52,088 nucleotides of DNA from Lachnospiraceae bacterium (GCA_024695145.1 JAILIS010000037.1:1-52088), one strand, 5' to 3'; numbered from the stretch's first letter, positions 40,339-49,379 are shown. Notes: a model not told the origin generated them from the letters alone. Numbers and translations: made by a program.

Positions 40339-40776
40339 ATGAGTGAACAGAATGAACAGAAAGACAACCAGCCGCTGTTTAGAAAAGAAGCCCTTGAGCG
40401 CATATCGTCGCCCGAACAGCTCAAGGACTATCTGAAGGTGACCAATCCCGGGGTATGGCTCGTGCTCGCTGCAGTGATAGTGCTTATGGCCGGCATTTTT
40501 GTCTGGGCGGCAACCGGAAATATGGAGACCACGGTCGCGGCCACCGTGATCGTAACGGATCACGATGCAAAGGTCGTCCCTCTTTCCCCCGTGGAGCTGA
40601 AGGAGGGGATGACTGTGAAGGTGCTCCGCCGTGAAGGGCTCATTGCCGGAATTGAAAAGGATGAGTACGGAAGAAGCACCGGAAAATCGGAACTCATACT
40701 TCCCGACGGAACATACAACGGGGAGGTTGTGACCGACAGCGTTCACGCCATAGACTTTCTGCTGAAGAACAGGTGA
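40339..40776 (+). CDS. Short membrane adaptor of an NHLP-type peptide exporter
   Basis: 145 residues. LERISSPEQLKDYLKVTNPGVWLVLAA is the start typical of NHLM/NHLP-system secretion proteins (HlyD-like), with one helix at about 38-60. What follows is a single small beta-domain; the coiled-coil and second half of full-length adaptors are missing, as in a short clostridial form. Five bases after the response regulator and seven before the ABC peptidase gene, so it belongs to their complex. The name rests on the N-terminal pattern and context. Confidence 0.72.
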   Translation: MSEQNEQKDNQPLFRKEALERISSPEQLKDYLKVTNPGVWLVLAAVIVLMAGIFVWAATGNMETTVAATVIVTDHDAKVVPLSPVELKEGMTVKVLRREGLIAGIEKDEYGRSTGKSELILPDGTYNGEVVTDSVHAIDFLLKNR

Positions 40777-40783
40777 GCCGGAT

Positions 40784-42961
40784 ATGGGTAAGAAACGTAT
40801 AAAGCCTACGATCAAAAAGGGAGTCGCGAAGGTCCCCGTCATAATGCAGCTTGAAGCATTGGAATGCGGTGCGGCCTGCCTTGCCATGATCCTGGCATAC
40901 TACGACAAATGGGTCCCTCTTGAACAGGTGAGACTTGACTGCGGTGTATCACGAGACGGATCGAAGGCAAAGAACATTTATTTAGCGGCGGAACGATACG
41001 GATTTTCAGTTGAAGCTTTTCGTGTGGATCCCGATACATTAAGGGATGAAGGGGCGTTCCCTTGCATCATACACTGGAACATGAACCACTTTGTGGTACT
41101 TGACGGGTTCAAGGGAAATCATGTATTTATCAACGATCCTGCACGAGGCTCGGTAAAGATCAGCTGGGAGGAGTTCGACAAATCCTTTACGGGTATAGCG
41201 CTCATCCCGGTTCCTTCGGAAGAGTTTGTGCCCGGGGGTAAACGTAAGAGCACGGTTGATTTTGCCAAAAGACGTCTCGAGGGCGCCGGAGCTGCAGTGG
41301 TCTTTGTCATGATCTCCACTGCCATAGCGTATCTTTTCGGTATTGTTAATTCCGTTACTTCCAGGATATTTGTCACAAGACTGCTGTCGGGACAAAACCC
41401 CGGATGGCTGTATCCGTTCATAGCGGTACTTACCGGACTGGCATTGATGCAGATAGTGGTCGCCTGGGTGCAGGCCATATATTCATTGAAGATCGACGGT
41501 AAGATGGCGGTCATCGGAAGCTCGGATTATATGTGGAAAGTCCTTCATCTGCCGATGGAATTCTTTTCCCAGAGACTGGCGGGAGACATCCAGTCCAGGC
41601 TTGAACTCAATTCGAGCATAGCCGGGACTCTTGTCAATACTTTCTCCCCTCTTCTGCTCAACACGGTGATGATGGTATTTTATCTTGTGCTGATGTTCAA
41701 GCAGAGTGTCCTCCTGACGGCTATCGGTATCATCACGGTCCTGGTCAATATCATCACGTCGCGCGTGATCGCAAACAGAAGAGTTAACATCACCAGAGTT
41801 CAGATGAGAGATGCCGCAAAGCTCGAGTCAATGACTGTCACGGGCATAAGCCTTATTGAAACGATCAAGGCGAGCGGGGCTGAGACGGGCTTCTTTCAGA
41901 AGTGGGCCGGGTTCCAGGCAGCCGTTAATTCATCAGAAGTCAAAGAGGCGAAAGTCGATCAGATACTCGGTACCGTTCCTGCGTTCATGGCAACAGTTGC
42001 CAACTATCTCGTGCTCATCATAGGTGTATATCTCACGATAATGGGACACTTTTCGCTTGGAGCGATAATGATGTTCCAGGGATTCCTTACATCATTCATG
42101 GCTCCCGCACAGATGATGGTAAATGCGGGACAGCTCATACAGGAGATGCGTACAGAGATGGAGCGCGTCGAGGACGTCATGCAATATCCGATCGATCCTT
42201 CCGTTTCGGATGAAACCGGTAATGATGCTCCAATGAAGAAGCTTTCCGGAAACCTGGAGATCAGGGATCTGACTTTCGGTTATTCGAGACTGGAAGAACC
42301 GCTGATACGGGATTTCTCGGTCAGCCTCAAGACCGGGGATCGCATAGCCCTTGTCGGAGCGTCAGGCAGCGGCAAATCCACGGTGGGAAAGCTGATCTCC
42401 GGACTGTACCAGCCATGGGGCGGACAGATACTGTTTGACGGAAAGAGCAGGAGCGAGTATCCCAGGGATGTCATGACCGGTTCGGTTGCGGTCGTGGATC
42501 AGGATATCACCCTGTTTGAGGATACCATAGCGAACAATATCAAAATGTGGGACTCCTCGATAGCTGATTTTGAGATGATACTTGCTGCAAGGGATGCCAG
42601 TATTCATGACGATATATCGGCACTTCCCGGCGGATATAATCATAAGCTCATATCGGGCGGAAAGAACCTTTCGGGTGGACAGCGTCAGCGTCTTGAGATC
42701 GCCCGCGTGCTATCGCAGGACCCGACCATTATAATCCTTGACGAGGCTACGAGCGCATTGGATGCGAGGACCGAGCATGAGGTTGTCAATGCTATCAAAG
42801 CGAGAGGCATAACATGTATCGTTATCGCACACCGCTTATCCACCGTTCGCGACTGCGACGAGATAATCGTACTGGATAACGGACTTATCGCGGAGCGCGG
42901 CACCCACGACGAACTGATACGCGCCGGCGGCATATACGCCGATTTAGTTGATAATGAATGA
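40784..42961 (+). CDS. NHLP-type peptidase/permease/ATPase (C39 bacteriocin exporter)
   Basis: 725 residues. N-terminal C39 peptidase with Cys28 (LECGAACLAMI), His102 (HFVVLDG) and Asp118 (NDPARG); six membrane helices to about 450; ABC domain with GASGSGKST near 525, LSGGQRQR near 630 and ILDEATSALD. Enzymes like this cut a leader after Gly-Gly and export the core peptide. Its pair at 43020 makes the two-ABC arrangement of NHLP systems. A matching double-glycine peptide lies at 45310. Confidence 0.93.
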   Translation: MGKKRIKPTIKKGVAKVPVIMQLEALECGAACLAMILAYYDKWVPLEQVRLDCGVSRDGSKAKNIYLAAERYGFSVEAFRVDPDTLRDEGAFPCIIHWNMNHFVVLDGFKGNHVFINDPARGSVKISWEEFDKSFTGIALIPVPSEEFVPGGKRKSTVDFAKRRLEGAGAAVVFVMISTAIAYLFGIVNSVTSRIFVTRLLSGQNPGWLYPFIAVLTGLALMQIVVAWVQAIYSLKIDGKMAVIGSSDYMWKVLHLPMEFFSQRLAGDIQSRLELNSSIAGTLVNTFSPLLLNTVMMVFYLVLMFKQSVLLTAIGIITVLVNIITSRVIANRRVNITRVQMRDAAKLESMTVTGISLIETIKASGAETGFFQKWAGFQAAVNSSEVKEAKVDQILGTVPAFMATVANYLVLIIGVYLTIMGHFSLGAIMMFQGFLTSFMAPAQMMVNAGQLIQEMRTEMERVEDVMQYPIDPSVSDETGNDAPMKKLSGNLEIRDLTFGYSRLEEPLIRDFSVSLKTGDRIALVGASGSGKSTVGKLISGLYQPWGGQILFDGKSRSEYPRDVMTGSVAVVDQDITLFEDTIANNIKMWDSSIADFEMILAARDASIHDDISALPGGYNHKLISGGKNLSGGQRQRLEIARVLSQDPTIIILDEATSALDARTEHEVVNAIKARGITCIVIAHRLSTVRDCDEIIVLDNGLIAERGTHDELIRAGGIYADLVDNE

Positions 42962-43019
42962 TGAAGGTAAACTTAATTCAGGATGGCGCGACACACCGAT
43001 TAAAGAAGGTAGGAAATAA

Positions 43020-45206
43020 ATGGGTTGGTTTGAGAATCAGATAGAAGAAAGACGAAAAAGCGACCTGGAGATGCTGGAGGAATCTTTTGCCCGCGCAGCA
43101 CAGGTCGTGCTCGGGGAAAAGATTGCCGGAAGACTGAATGATAGCCGGGTAGTGGCGAAGAATACGATAGATGAGATACTCAAGTATTACAGATGCAAGC
43201 CGGTGGATGTTCCCGAGGATATTACAGAGGTCAATGACATACTCGATCACTGCCTGCGCCCTCACGGGCTCATGTACAGGATCGTTGAACTGACGGAAGG
43301 ATGGCACACGGATTCCTACGGTCCGCTGATCGGATTTTTGAGGGATGACGGAGGCACTGTCGCACTTATTCCCGACCGGGTCGCGGGATACTCCTATATC
43401 GACCCCGCGACCGGCAACAGGGTCAGAGTCAGATCAAATAACGCATCGCGTCTGGAACTTGAAGCGATATGTTTTTACCGTCCTTTTCCCAAGAGAAAGC
43501 TTGGGATAAAAGATCTTCTGATATATACCAAAAACTGCATCGTTATGTCGGATATCGTTCTGCTGGCAGCCGCAACGCTTGCGGTCGTGCTGGTGGGGAT
43601 GATCCTTCCGAGAATAACAAAAGCCTTAACAGGTCCCGTACTTGAAACCGCCAACAAGCGCGCTCTTACCGGAGCCGCCATATGTGTCATCTGTGTGGCA
43701 CTGTCCTCCCAGCTTCTCACAAGTGTAAAATCACTCATACTGATGAGGATCAGTACGAAGACATCCATCGGTGTCCAGTCAGCCATGACGCTCCGTATCA
43801 TGTCGCTGCCGGCAGGATTTTTCGGTACGTACAGTCCGGGTGAACTTCGGACCCGGTCGAATGCCGTCAACACGCTCAGTTCCATGATGGTCAACATGGT
43901 GCTGTCAACAGGACTTACATCACTGACATCGCTTTTGTATATCACGCAGATATTCAGATATGCCCCGGTGCTCGTGGTGCCCTCCATAGTGATAGTTCTT
44001 ATAACCACCGCATTTACGGTGATCTCATCACTTGTACAGGTGCAGATCAACCGTAAGCAGATGAAGATCTCTGCCAAAGAATCGGGGATCAGTTACGCCA
44101 TGATATCGGGTGTTCAGAAGCTCAAGCTTGCGGGCGCGGAAAAGCGTGCTTTTGCCAAGTGGCTGAATATATATTCGGAGAGTGCGGAACTTCTTTATAA
44201 TCCTCCGATGTTTATCAAGATCAACAGCGTGATCTCCGTTGCGATCACTCTTGCATCCAATATAGTGATGTATTATTTCGCATCCATGAGCGGTATTGAT
44301 GCTTCATCCTATTTTGCTTTTACCGCAGCTTACGGTATGCTGTCGGGAGCTTTTATGGCGCTGGCACAGATCGCGATCCCCTTCGCACAGATGCAGCCCG
44401 TGATGGAGATGGCAGAGCCGTTTCTGGAAACCGAGCCTGAAGTTACCGAGAACAAAGAGATCGTGACGAACATTTCCGGCGCAGTCGAGATGGATCATGT
44501 TTCTTTCAGATATACAGAGGACGGGCCGCTGGTCCTGAATGATCTGTCGCTTTCGATCAAGCCCGGAGATTATGTGGCGATAGTCGGTAAGACCGGCTGC
44601 GGAAAATCAACCCTTGTGCGTCTGCTCCTCGGATTTGAAAAACCGGAAAAGGGAACCATATACTATGACGGGAGGGATATAAACAATCTGGACATAGCAT
44701 CTCTTCGAAGAAAGATAGGGACCGTTCTGCAGGATGCCGGACTCTTCCAGGGAGATATTTATTCCAATATCGTAATATCCGCTCCGCAGCTTACTCTCGA
44801 CGAGGCATGGGAAGCGGCTGAAATGGCCGGGATAGCGGACGATATCAAAGCCATGCCCATGGGAATGAACACAGTGATAGCCGAGGGCCAGGGAGGCATA
44901 TCAGGAGGTCAGCGCCAGCGTATAATGATCGCACGCGCCATCGCTCCCAAACCGAAGCTTCTTCTGTTTGACGAAGCCACGTCGGCTCTTGACAACAAGA
45001 CCCAGCGTCAGGTTTCCGAATCTCTTGACAAAATGGGATGCACACGCGTGGTGATCGCCCACAGGCTGTCGACCATTCGCCATTGCAACCGGATACTCGT
45101 GATCGACGGCGGCAGGATAATGGAACAGGGAACTTACGATGAACTGATCGCAAAGGGCGGATTTTTCGCGGAGCTTGTTGAACGGCAGAGGCTTGAAGCA
45201 GTGTGA
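43020..45206 (+). CDS. NHLP-type export ABC permease/ATPase, second subunit
   Basis: 728 residues. The first 160 residues are a soluble domain of the NHLP second subunit (cyclic-nucleotide-like fold in relatives, here with DGGTVALIPDR) with no C39 catalytic Cys. Six helices follow (about 170-450), then the ABC domain: GKTGCGKST near 524, ISGGQRQR and LLFDEATSALD. It should form a heterodimer with the peptidase subunit. Ribosome site GGTAGG, 58 bases after the previous gene. The peptide gene follows with its own promoter. Confidence 0.92.
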   Translation: MGWFENQIEERRKSDLEMLEESFARAAQVVLGEKIAGRLNDSRVVAKNTIDEILKYYRCKPVDVPEDITEVNDILDHCLRPHGLMYRIVELTEGWHTDSYGPLIGFLRDDGGTVALIPDRVAGYSYIDPATGNRVRVRSNNASRLELEAICFYRPFPKRKLGIKDLLIYTKNCIVMSDIVLLAAATLAVVLVGMILPRITKALTGPVLETANKRALTGAAICVICVALSSQLLTSVKSLILMRISTKTSIGVQSAMTLRIMSLPAGFFGTYSPGELRTRSNAVNTLSSMMVNMVLSTGLTSLTSLLYITQIFRYAPVLVVPSIVIVLITTAFTVISSLVQVQINRKQMKISAKESGISYAMISGVQKLKLAGAEKRAFAKWLNIYSESAELLYNPPMFIKINSVISVAITLASNIVMYYFASMSGIDASSYFAFTAAYGMLSGAFMALAQIAIPFAQMQPVMEMAEPFLETEPEVTENKEIVTNISGAVEMDHVSFRYTEDGPLVLNDLSLSIKPGDYVAIVGKTGCGKSTLVRLLLGFEKPEKGTIYYDGRDINNLDIASLRRKIGTVLQDAGLFQGDIYSNIVISAPQLTLDEAWEAAEMAGIADDIKAMPMGMNTVIAEGQGGISGGQRQRIMIARAIAPKPKLLLFDEATSALDNKTQRQVSESLDKMGCTRVVIAHRLSTIRHCNRILVIDGGRIMEQGTYDELIAKGGFFAELVERQRLEAV

Positions 45207-45226
45207 CGGTAGTGTGACATTTTCCA

Positions 45227-45235
45227 TGATACAAT
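45227..45235 (+). promoter_or_regulatory. Extended -10 promoter element of the double-glycine peptide gene
   Basis: TGATACAAT (45227-45235), followed by A, the same ten bases as before the hybrid kinase. Transcription would begin at about 45242. No -35 hexamer stands out, which may mean an activator is needed. Confidence 0.45.
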
Positions 45236-45236
45236 A

Positions 45237-45266
45237 CGATCGTAAGAAAGTAACCGATCGTGGGAA
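45237..45266 (+). repeat. Direct repeat in the peptide gene leader
   Basis: CGATCGTaaGAA (45237-45248) and CGATCGTggGAA (45255-45266), ten of twelve bases the same, offset 18 bases. CGATCG is itself palindromic. It lies at the expected transcription start, so it could be a regulator site or part of the leader RNA. Confidence 0.55.
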
Positions 45267-45309
45267 CGGGTGAAAGAGAACATCACAGGATATATAAGGA
45301 GGGAAAACA

Positions 45310-45510
45310 ATGTCGGATATGAAGGATAATAAGATTGATCTCGAAACACTTGATAACGTAACAGGCGGCAAAGGCGGATGGAATATCAACCCATGGGGTA
45401 ATAAGGGTATCGGCTGGAGCAACACAGAGCAGGATACGAATATCGATGCTTCAAAAGGCGGTAAGATCCGCAACCGGCCTTCCAATCAGAATCCTATAAT
45501 CGGTGCATAA
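45310..45510 (+). CDS. Double-glycine leader peptide (bacteriocin-like precursor)
   Basis: 66 residues. The first 20 form an acidic leader ending in LETLDNVTGG, which fits the C39 rule (hydrophobic residues at -4, -7, -12 from Gly-Gly). Cleavage would free a 46-residue core, KGGWNINPWGNKG onward: Gly/Asn/Trp-rich, basic (Lys, Arg) and without Cys, so no disulfide or lanthionine rings are possible. I recognise no family. It has an excellent GGAGGG, its own promoter and a strong terminator, and stands right after a C39/NHLP exporter. It may be an antimicrobial or a signal read by the hybrid kinase at the start of the cluster. Both roles are inference. Confidence 0.82.
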   Translation: MSDMKDNKIDLETLDNVTGGKGGWNINPWGNKGIGWSNTEQDTNIDASKGGKIRNRPSNQNPIIGA

Positions 45511-45546
45511 TATCTGTCGTAAGGATTTTGAACAGATCCACTAAAG

Positions 45547-45572
45547 CTCCCGGCGCAGGCCGGGAGTTTTTT
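45547..45572 (+). terminator. Strong intrinsic terminator after the peptide gene
   Basis: Perfect 8-bp stem CTCCCGGC (45547-45554) and GCCGGGAG (45559-45566), four-base loop, then six T. It closes the NHLP export region. A weaker hairpin, CAGCCG/CGGCTG (45578-45594), follows without a T-run. Confidence 0.92.
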
Positions 45573-45674
45573 GAACACAGCCGCAATTCGGCTGCAAGTT
45601 TGTGCCCTGATGTGATAATGATATTCGGTATATCAGCATATATCGGCAGAAGAGCCGGATAAAAAGGTCGGAAA

Positions 45675-46769
45675 ATGCACAAAAACACTAAAAAGTCACG
45701 AATACTGTCTGTCGGACTGGCAGCTTTTATCATATTATCAGCCTGCGCTCCTTCACCCGATGCACAGAAACCGCACCCTGCAGGTGGCGGCGGATCCAAT
45801 ACGAAACCGACGGAGAATGTTCAAAGCGCAGTTAATTTTGACCATGAGCTGGATTCATATGAACCCAAGAAGACAGACTATAATTTCTATTTCACATACA
45901 AGACCGTTCACTCCTGGTGGGACGCCGTTGCGCTCGGAATGGAAGACGCCCAGCGGCAGTTTCTCGATAAAGACGTAAAGATAACATACGAATATATGGC
46001 ACCGGAAGGAGCCTCTGCCGACGACCAGATCATAAGACTCAAGGAGGCGCAGAAGAGTGACTTTGATGTGATCGGTGTTGATGTTGCGGATGAAAGTATC
46101 ATTTCCCCGATCATAGATGAGATGATAGAAGACGGATCAAAAGTCATGACGTTCTCCAGTTCTGATGCGGCTGAGGGATGCCGGAGGATCGCATATGTCG
46201 GAAATACCCACAATTATCAGGATGGTGCGGATCTGACGGAAGCTCTGTGCGAGAAGCTTGACTACAAAGGAAAGGTTGCCATCCTTGTCGGGAGCAGAGG
46301 TGCACCGTGCCATTAAGACCGTGCAAAGGGTGCAAAGGATACGATCGACAAGTACAAGGATATGCAGATCATAGCTACCGAGTATGACATGGATTCGGTC
46401 GATCTGGCCTATGATCTTACGAAGAAGATTCTGGCTGATAATCCGGATCTGGATGGGATCGTGTGCTGCAACATGAGTAATCCCGTCGGTGCTGCAAGAG
46501 CGATCACGGAACTGGAAAGCGACGCTGTTATCGTGGGCATGGATCATGATGAGGAAGCACTGCAGTATTTAAATGATGGCGTGATATACTGCCTCGGTGT
46601 GCAGGACTGCTATTCGATCGGTTTTGATACGATATGTGTTGCCGTCAAGATAGCAGATGGAAATATTCCCGGGCAGCTGTTCCCGGAAAAGACCGACGAG
46701 ATCACGACGGTCATATATCAGAATGATGCAGCTCAGATGCTTGAACTGCTGTATGGTGTTGTTTTATGA
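45675..46769 (+). pseudogene. Sugar-binding lipoprotein (Peripla_BP type) broken by one in-frame stop
   Basis: 364 codons in one frame with a single TAA at 46314-46316 (codon 214). Lipoprotein signal with LSAC (Cys24), a low-complexity linker, then a type I periplasmic-binding fold: YNFYFTYKTVHSWWDAVALG, DFDVIGVDVAD, VAILVGSRGAP, then after the stop DRAKGAKDTID, DGIVCCNMSNPVGAA and YQNDAAQMLEL. Reading on in the same frame restores the family pattern at once (GAPxHxDRxKG), so only one codon is wrong; GAA to TAA would do it. The end overlaps the diguanylate cyclase start (ATGA). Options: recent pseudogene, sequence error or readthrough. When intact it would probably bind a sugar outside and signal to the cyclase. 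Confidence 0.85.
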
Positions 46770-48271
46770 AACAGAAGAAACAGATCAGCAACAAAACAAT
46801 AGTATGGACAGCCGTCTTAGGCAGCCTGACCGTTATTTTAATGGTGACTGCCAATACGTTATGGTCGTCAAGGAAGACCAACGAGGCAACAAATGAAGCC
46901 GTTTCGGCAGTCAGTTCTTTCTATCTTGAAGCTATGGCGGACCGCCGGGCGAAGACCATTACCAACCTTATCAACAGCAACTTCGAACAGATGGAAAAAG
47001 CGGTCGATTTTATTGCGGACGAAGGGATCGTTTCGCAGGATGATCTGAGACACAATATCGGTATGGTCAAATCGCTGCTCAATCTTAACCGCTTCGCACT
47101 GATCGATGAAAATGATATCGTATATACACAGTACACGACCTATACCGGCAGAAGCCGTCATTCGTTTCTGTCCGATGTGGAAATGAAAGACCGTATCATC
47201 ACCACGGTTTCTGTCTACGGCTCTTCCAAACAGTTGTGTCTCGCCGTTCCGACACCTGGTCTTACGCTCATGGGCAAGCCGTTCAAAGCCTGTTTTGTCC
47301 AGCTGTATATCGAAGATATCGTTGATCTTTTGGCATTTGATGATCAGGGAAGGACTCATTTCGCCCTGTATGCCAAAAACGGCGGAAATCTGTCGGGTAC
47401 CGATCTCGGCTCCATTATCGCAAAACATAATTTTTTTGATGCGATAAGGAGTATTCTCCCGGAAGAAGTCTGGAATTATAATTATGCGAATTTCCGGGAT
47501 GAGAAGGAAGGGACCATAACGTTTGCTTCCGGTGAATCTGAAGAGACGCTCTGTTACGTACCTATTGAGGGGACCGGCTGGGAGATGGCTGTTCTCATTT
47601 GTGAAAGTGTTATTCAAGATCAGATCCGTGATATCAGTGAGAGTAACCTTGAAAACAGCAGGAATCAGATCATATTCGCTTCTGCCGCACTTTTGATCCT
47701 TGCTGTTATCCTTCTGCTCCAGCTCAGGAGATTTTCAAAAGAGAGGATCGAAGAAGAGAAAGAAACCAGCAGAAGTTTCAAGCATATGGCAAATACGGAT
47801 TCTCTGACCGGTGTTCGTAACAAGCACGCTTATTCCGAAACGGAAGCCGTCATCAACAGTCAGATAGAGTCAGGTGAACTGCAGAATCTTGGAGTTGTTG
47901 TCGGGGACATCAACGGACTCAAATATGTCAATGATACCTTTGGTCATGCGCAGGGCGACAGGCTTATCAAGGATGCATGCACATTGATCTGTGAGTATTT
48001 CAAACAGGGAGCGGTATTTCGTATCGGTGGGGATGAGTTTGCCGTCATCCTTCAAGGAAAAGGATATGAGTCTATGATGGAGATCATAGAAGAACTTAAC
48101 CGGAAGGTTGAAGAAAATATACGGGAGAATTCCGTGGTCGTTTCGATCGGATATTCGGTCCTTGGCGAGGATGATCATACGCTTCAGGATGTTTTTGTCA
48201 GAGCGGATCAAATGATGTATGAACGCAAGAACGAATTGAAGACAATGGGAGCCAGAACCGGACGCATGTGA
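46766..48271 (+). CDS. Membrane diguanylate cyclase (GGDEF) paired with a binding protein
   Basis: 501 residues. Helix at about 12-32, a Cache-like extracytoplasmic domain of about 260 residues, a second helix at about 300-318, and GGDEF with intact RIGGDEF near 420; no RxxD inhibitory site is seen. The four-base overlap with the binding-lipoprotein gene shows that the two work together: a ligand-bound lipoprotein probably touches the sensor domain and sets cyclic di-GMP synthesis. As the lipoprotein gene carries a stop codon, the cyclase may be out of control or be read poorly through lost coupling. Confidence 0.92.
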   Translation: MKQKKQISNKTIVWTAVLGSLTVILMVTANTLWSSRKTNEATNEAVSAVSSFYLEAMADRRAKTITNLINSNFEQMEKAVDFIADEGIVSQDDLRHNIGMVKSLLNLNRFALIDENDIVYTQYTTYTGRSRHSFLSDVEMKDRIITTVSVYGSSKQLCLAVPTPGLTLMGKPFKACFVQLYIEDIVDLLAFDDQGRTHFALYAKNGGNLSGTDLGSIIAKHNFFDAIRSILPEEVWNYNYANFRDEKEGTITFASGESEETLCYVPIEGTGWEMAVLICESVIQDQIRDISESNLENSRNQIIFASAALLILAVILLLQLRRFSKERIEEEKETSRSFKHMANTDSLTGVRNKHAYSETEAVINSQIESGELQNLGVVVGDINGLKYVNDTFGHAQGDRLIKDACTLICEYFKQGAVFRIGGDEFAVILQGKGYESMMEIIEELNRKVEENIRENSVVVSIGYSVLGEDDHTLQDVFVRADQMMYERKNELKTMGARTGRM

Positions 48272-48466
48272 CCGGTTTAAAAAAGCCAATGGTTCGTACA
48301 TTTGTAAAGATATGCTCGGGTTTGATATTGTCCGAAGATGGTCGCAAGTGCGGCAGATATATTAGAAGGGATCATGGATGAAATGGAACAGATCGGATGA
48401 CTTACCGAACAAACACCAAAAATGACTGAATAGACATGTTTACTTTCCGTATGTATTTCCCAAAAC

Positions 48467-48472
48467 TATAAT
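48467..48472 (+). promoter_or_regulatory. Possible -10 box for the membrane HExxH protein
   Basis: TATAAT (48467-48472), with a weak TTTCCG 17 bases upstream. It puts the transcript start at about 48479 and favours the ATG at 48507, with its AAGGAGAG, over the ATG at 48480. The rest of 48272-48506 holds only short open stretches and no recognisable gene. Confidence 0.5.
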
Positions 48473-48506
48473 TGAAAAAATGATCATACAAGGAGAGAGA
48501 GCATCT

Positions 48507-49361
48507 ATGGAGCAAAAAAAGGATCATTCACTTGTCAACTGTGTCGCTACGGCATTACTGGCTTATTTTTTCACGATACCATTTCATGAATCGATCCATG
48601 CGATCACTTATATCCTCTATGGAGACAAAATAGTCAACTTTTCTGCGGGGTCTGTAAGTACGGCGGGGCTCGTGGATTTTTCCACTAAGGCAACGATCCA
48701 TAAGATCCTGTCCAGCGGCAGTGCATCCATTGCTAACGCGATCATTGGAATAATTCTTCTGATAGTACTTATGAAGGTCAAAGATATGCCGGCGATGCTG
48801 AGGCTCTTCCTTACACAGCTCATGGGAGGACAACTGCTTGAGGGATTCGGATATTTCCTGATAGGAGTATTTTCCATCGGAGACTGGGGAAATGTTTTCA
48901 ATCTTTTCAGTGACAGCCCGGGAGCGGCTCTGACTCTTCGAATAGTACTGGCCGTGCTGGGATTTGGTGCTATGGTACCTTTGCTCTACCTTTTTACTTA
49001 CATGACCTACCATTTTATCGAAGATCCGTCAGACAAAGCAGAACGCAGGGGAGTTGCCCTCAGGCTCAATCTGATCCTCTTCCTTGCGGCATATATCGTA
49101 GGGGCTCTGGCGACCATAAATCTCCCGATCATTAAAAGCGGGGAAATGCCGTATTGGATGTTCCTGTGTTTTAACGGGATGTGGGTTTTGTATCTGGTTG
49201 CATTTTTCTACGCATGGGGCGGCATAATGGTCAGGCCGCCAAAGGAGAGCAGGCTCAGATGCAAATTGCCCAAAGAACCGCATCCGGTAATCTGGGGTAT
49301 GGCAGTTGTCCTTATTCTGATAGATATATTCGTATTTGGTCCCGGTATTTTCTTTTCCTGA
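48507..49361 (+). CDS. Membrane HExxH protein, possible M50-like metalloprotease
   Basis: 284 residues with about six membrane helices. The first helix contains His27-Glu28-x2-His31 (PFHESIHAITY), the zinc motif of site-2-type proteases, within the membrane as in that family. A possible third ligand is Asp in NLFSDSPG, in a helix about 105 residues later. I do not recognise an exact family; DUF-type M50-like proteins or an ABC-2-like membrane protein with a chance motif are alternatives. If active, it would cut membrane proteins such as an anti-sigma factor. Single gene with its own promoter and terminator. Confidence 0.6.
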   Translation: MEQKKDHSLVNCVATALLAYFFTIPFHESIHAITYILYGDKIVNFSAGSVSTAGLVDFSTKATIHKILSSGSASIANAIIGIILLIVLMKVKDMPAMLRLFLTQLMGGQLLEGFGYFLIGVFSIGDWGNVFNLFSDSPGAALTLRIVLAVLGFGAMVPLLYLFTYMTYHFIEDPSDKAERRGVALRLNLILFLAAYIVGALATINLPIIKSGEMPYWMFLCFNGMWVLYLVAFFYAWGGIMVRPPKESRLRCKLPKEPHPVIWGMAVVLILIDIFVFGPGIFFS

Positions 49362-49379
49362 TACCGGGGCTTTTTTTTT
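49341..49379 (+). terminator. Intrinsic terminator overlapping the end of the membrane protein gene
   Basis: CCCGGTAT (49341-49348) pairs with ATACCGGG (49361-49368), followed by GC and nine T (49371-49379). The stop codon TGA (49359-49361) lies at the base of the loop, so the last codons form the left arm. Confidence 0.88.

Noticed and set aside
46314..46316. Recoded stop (selenocysteine or pyrrolysine)
   Set aside because: The codon is TAA, not TGA or TAG, and there is no reason for a special residue at this surface position.
48272..48506. Short gene after the third GGDEF gene
   Set aside because: A frame of about 19 codons (ending near 48399) has no ribosome site and no recognisable pattern.
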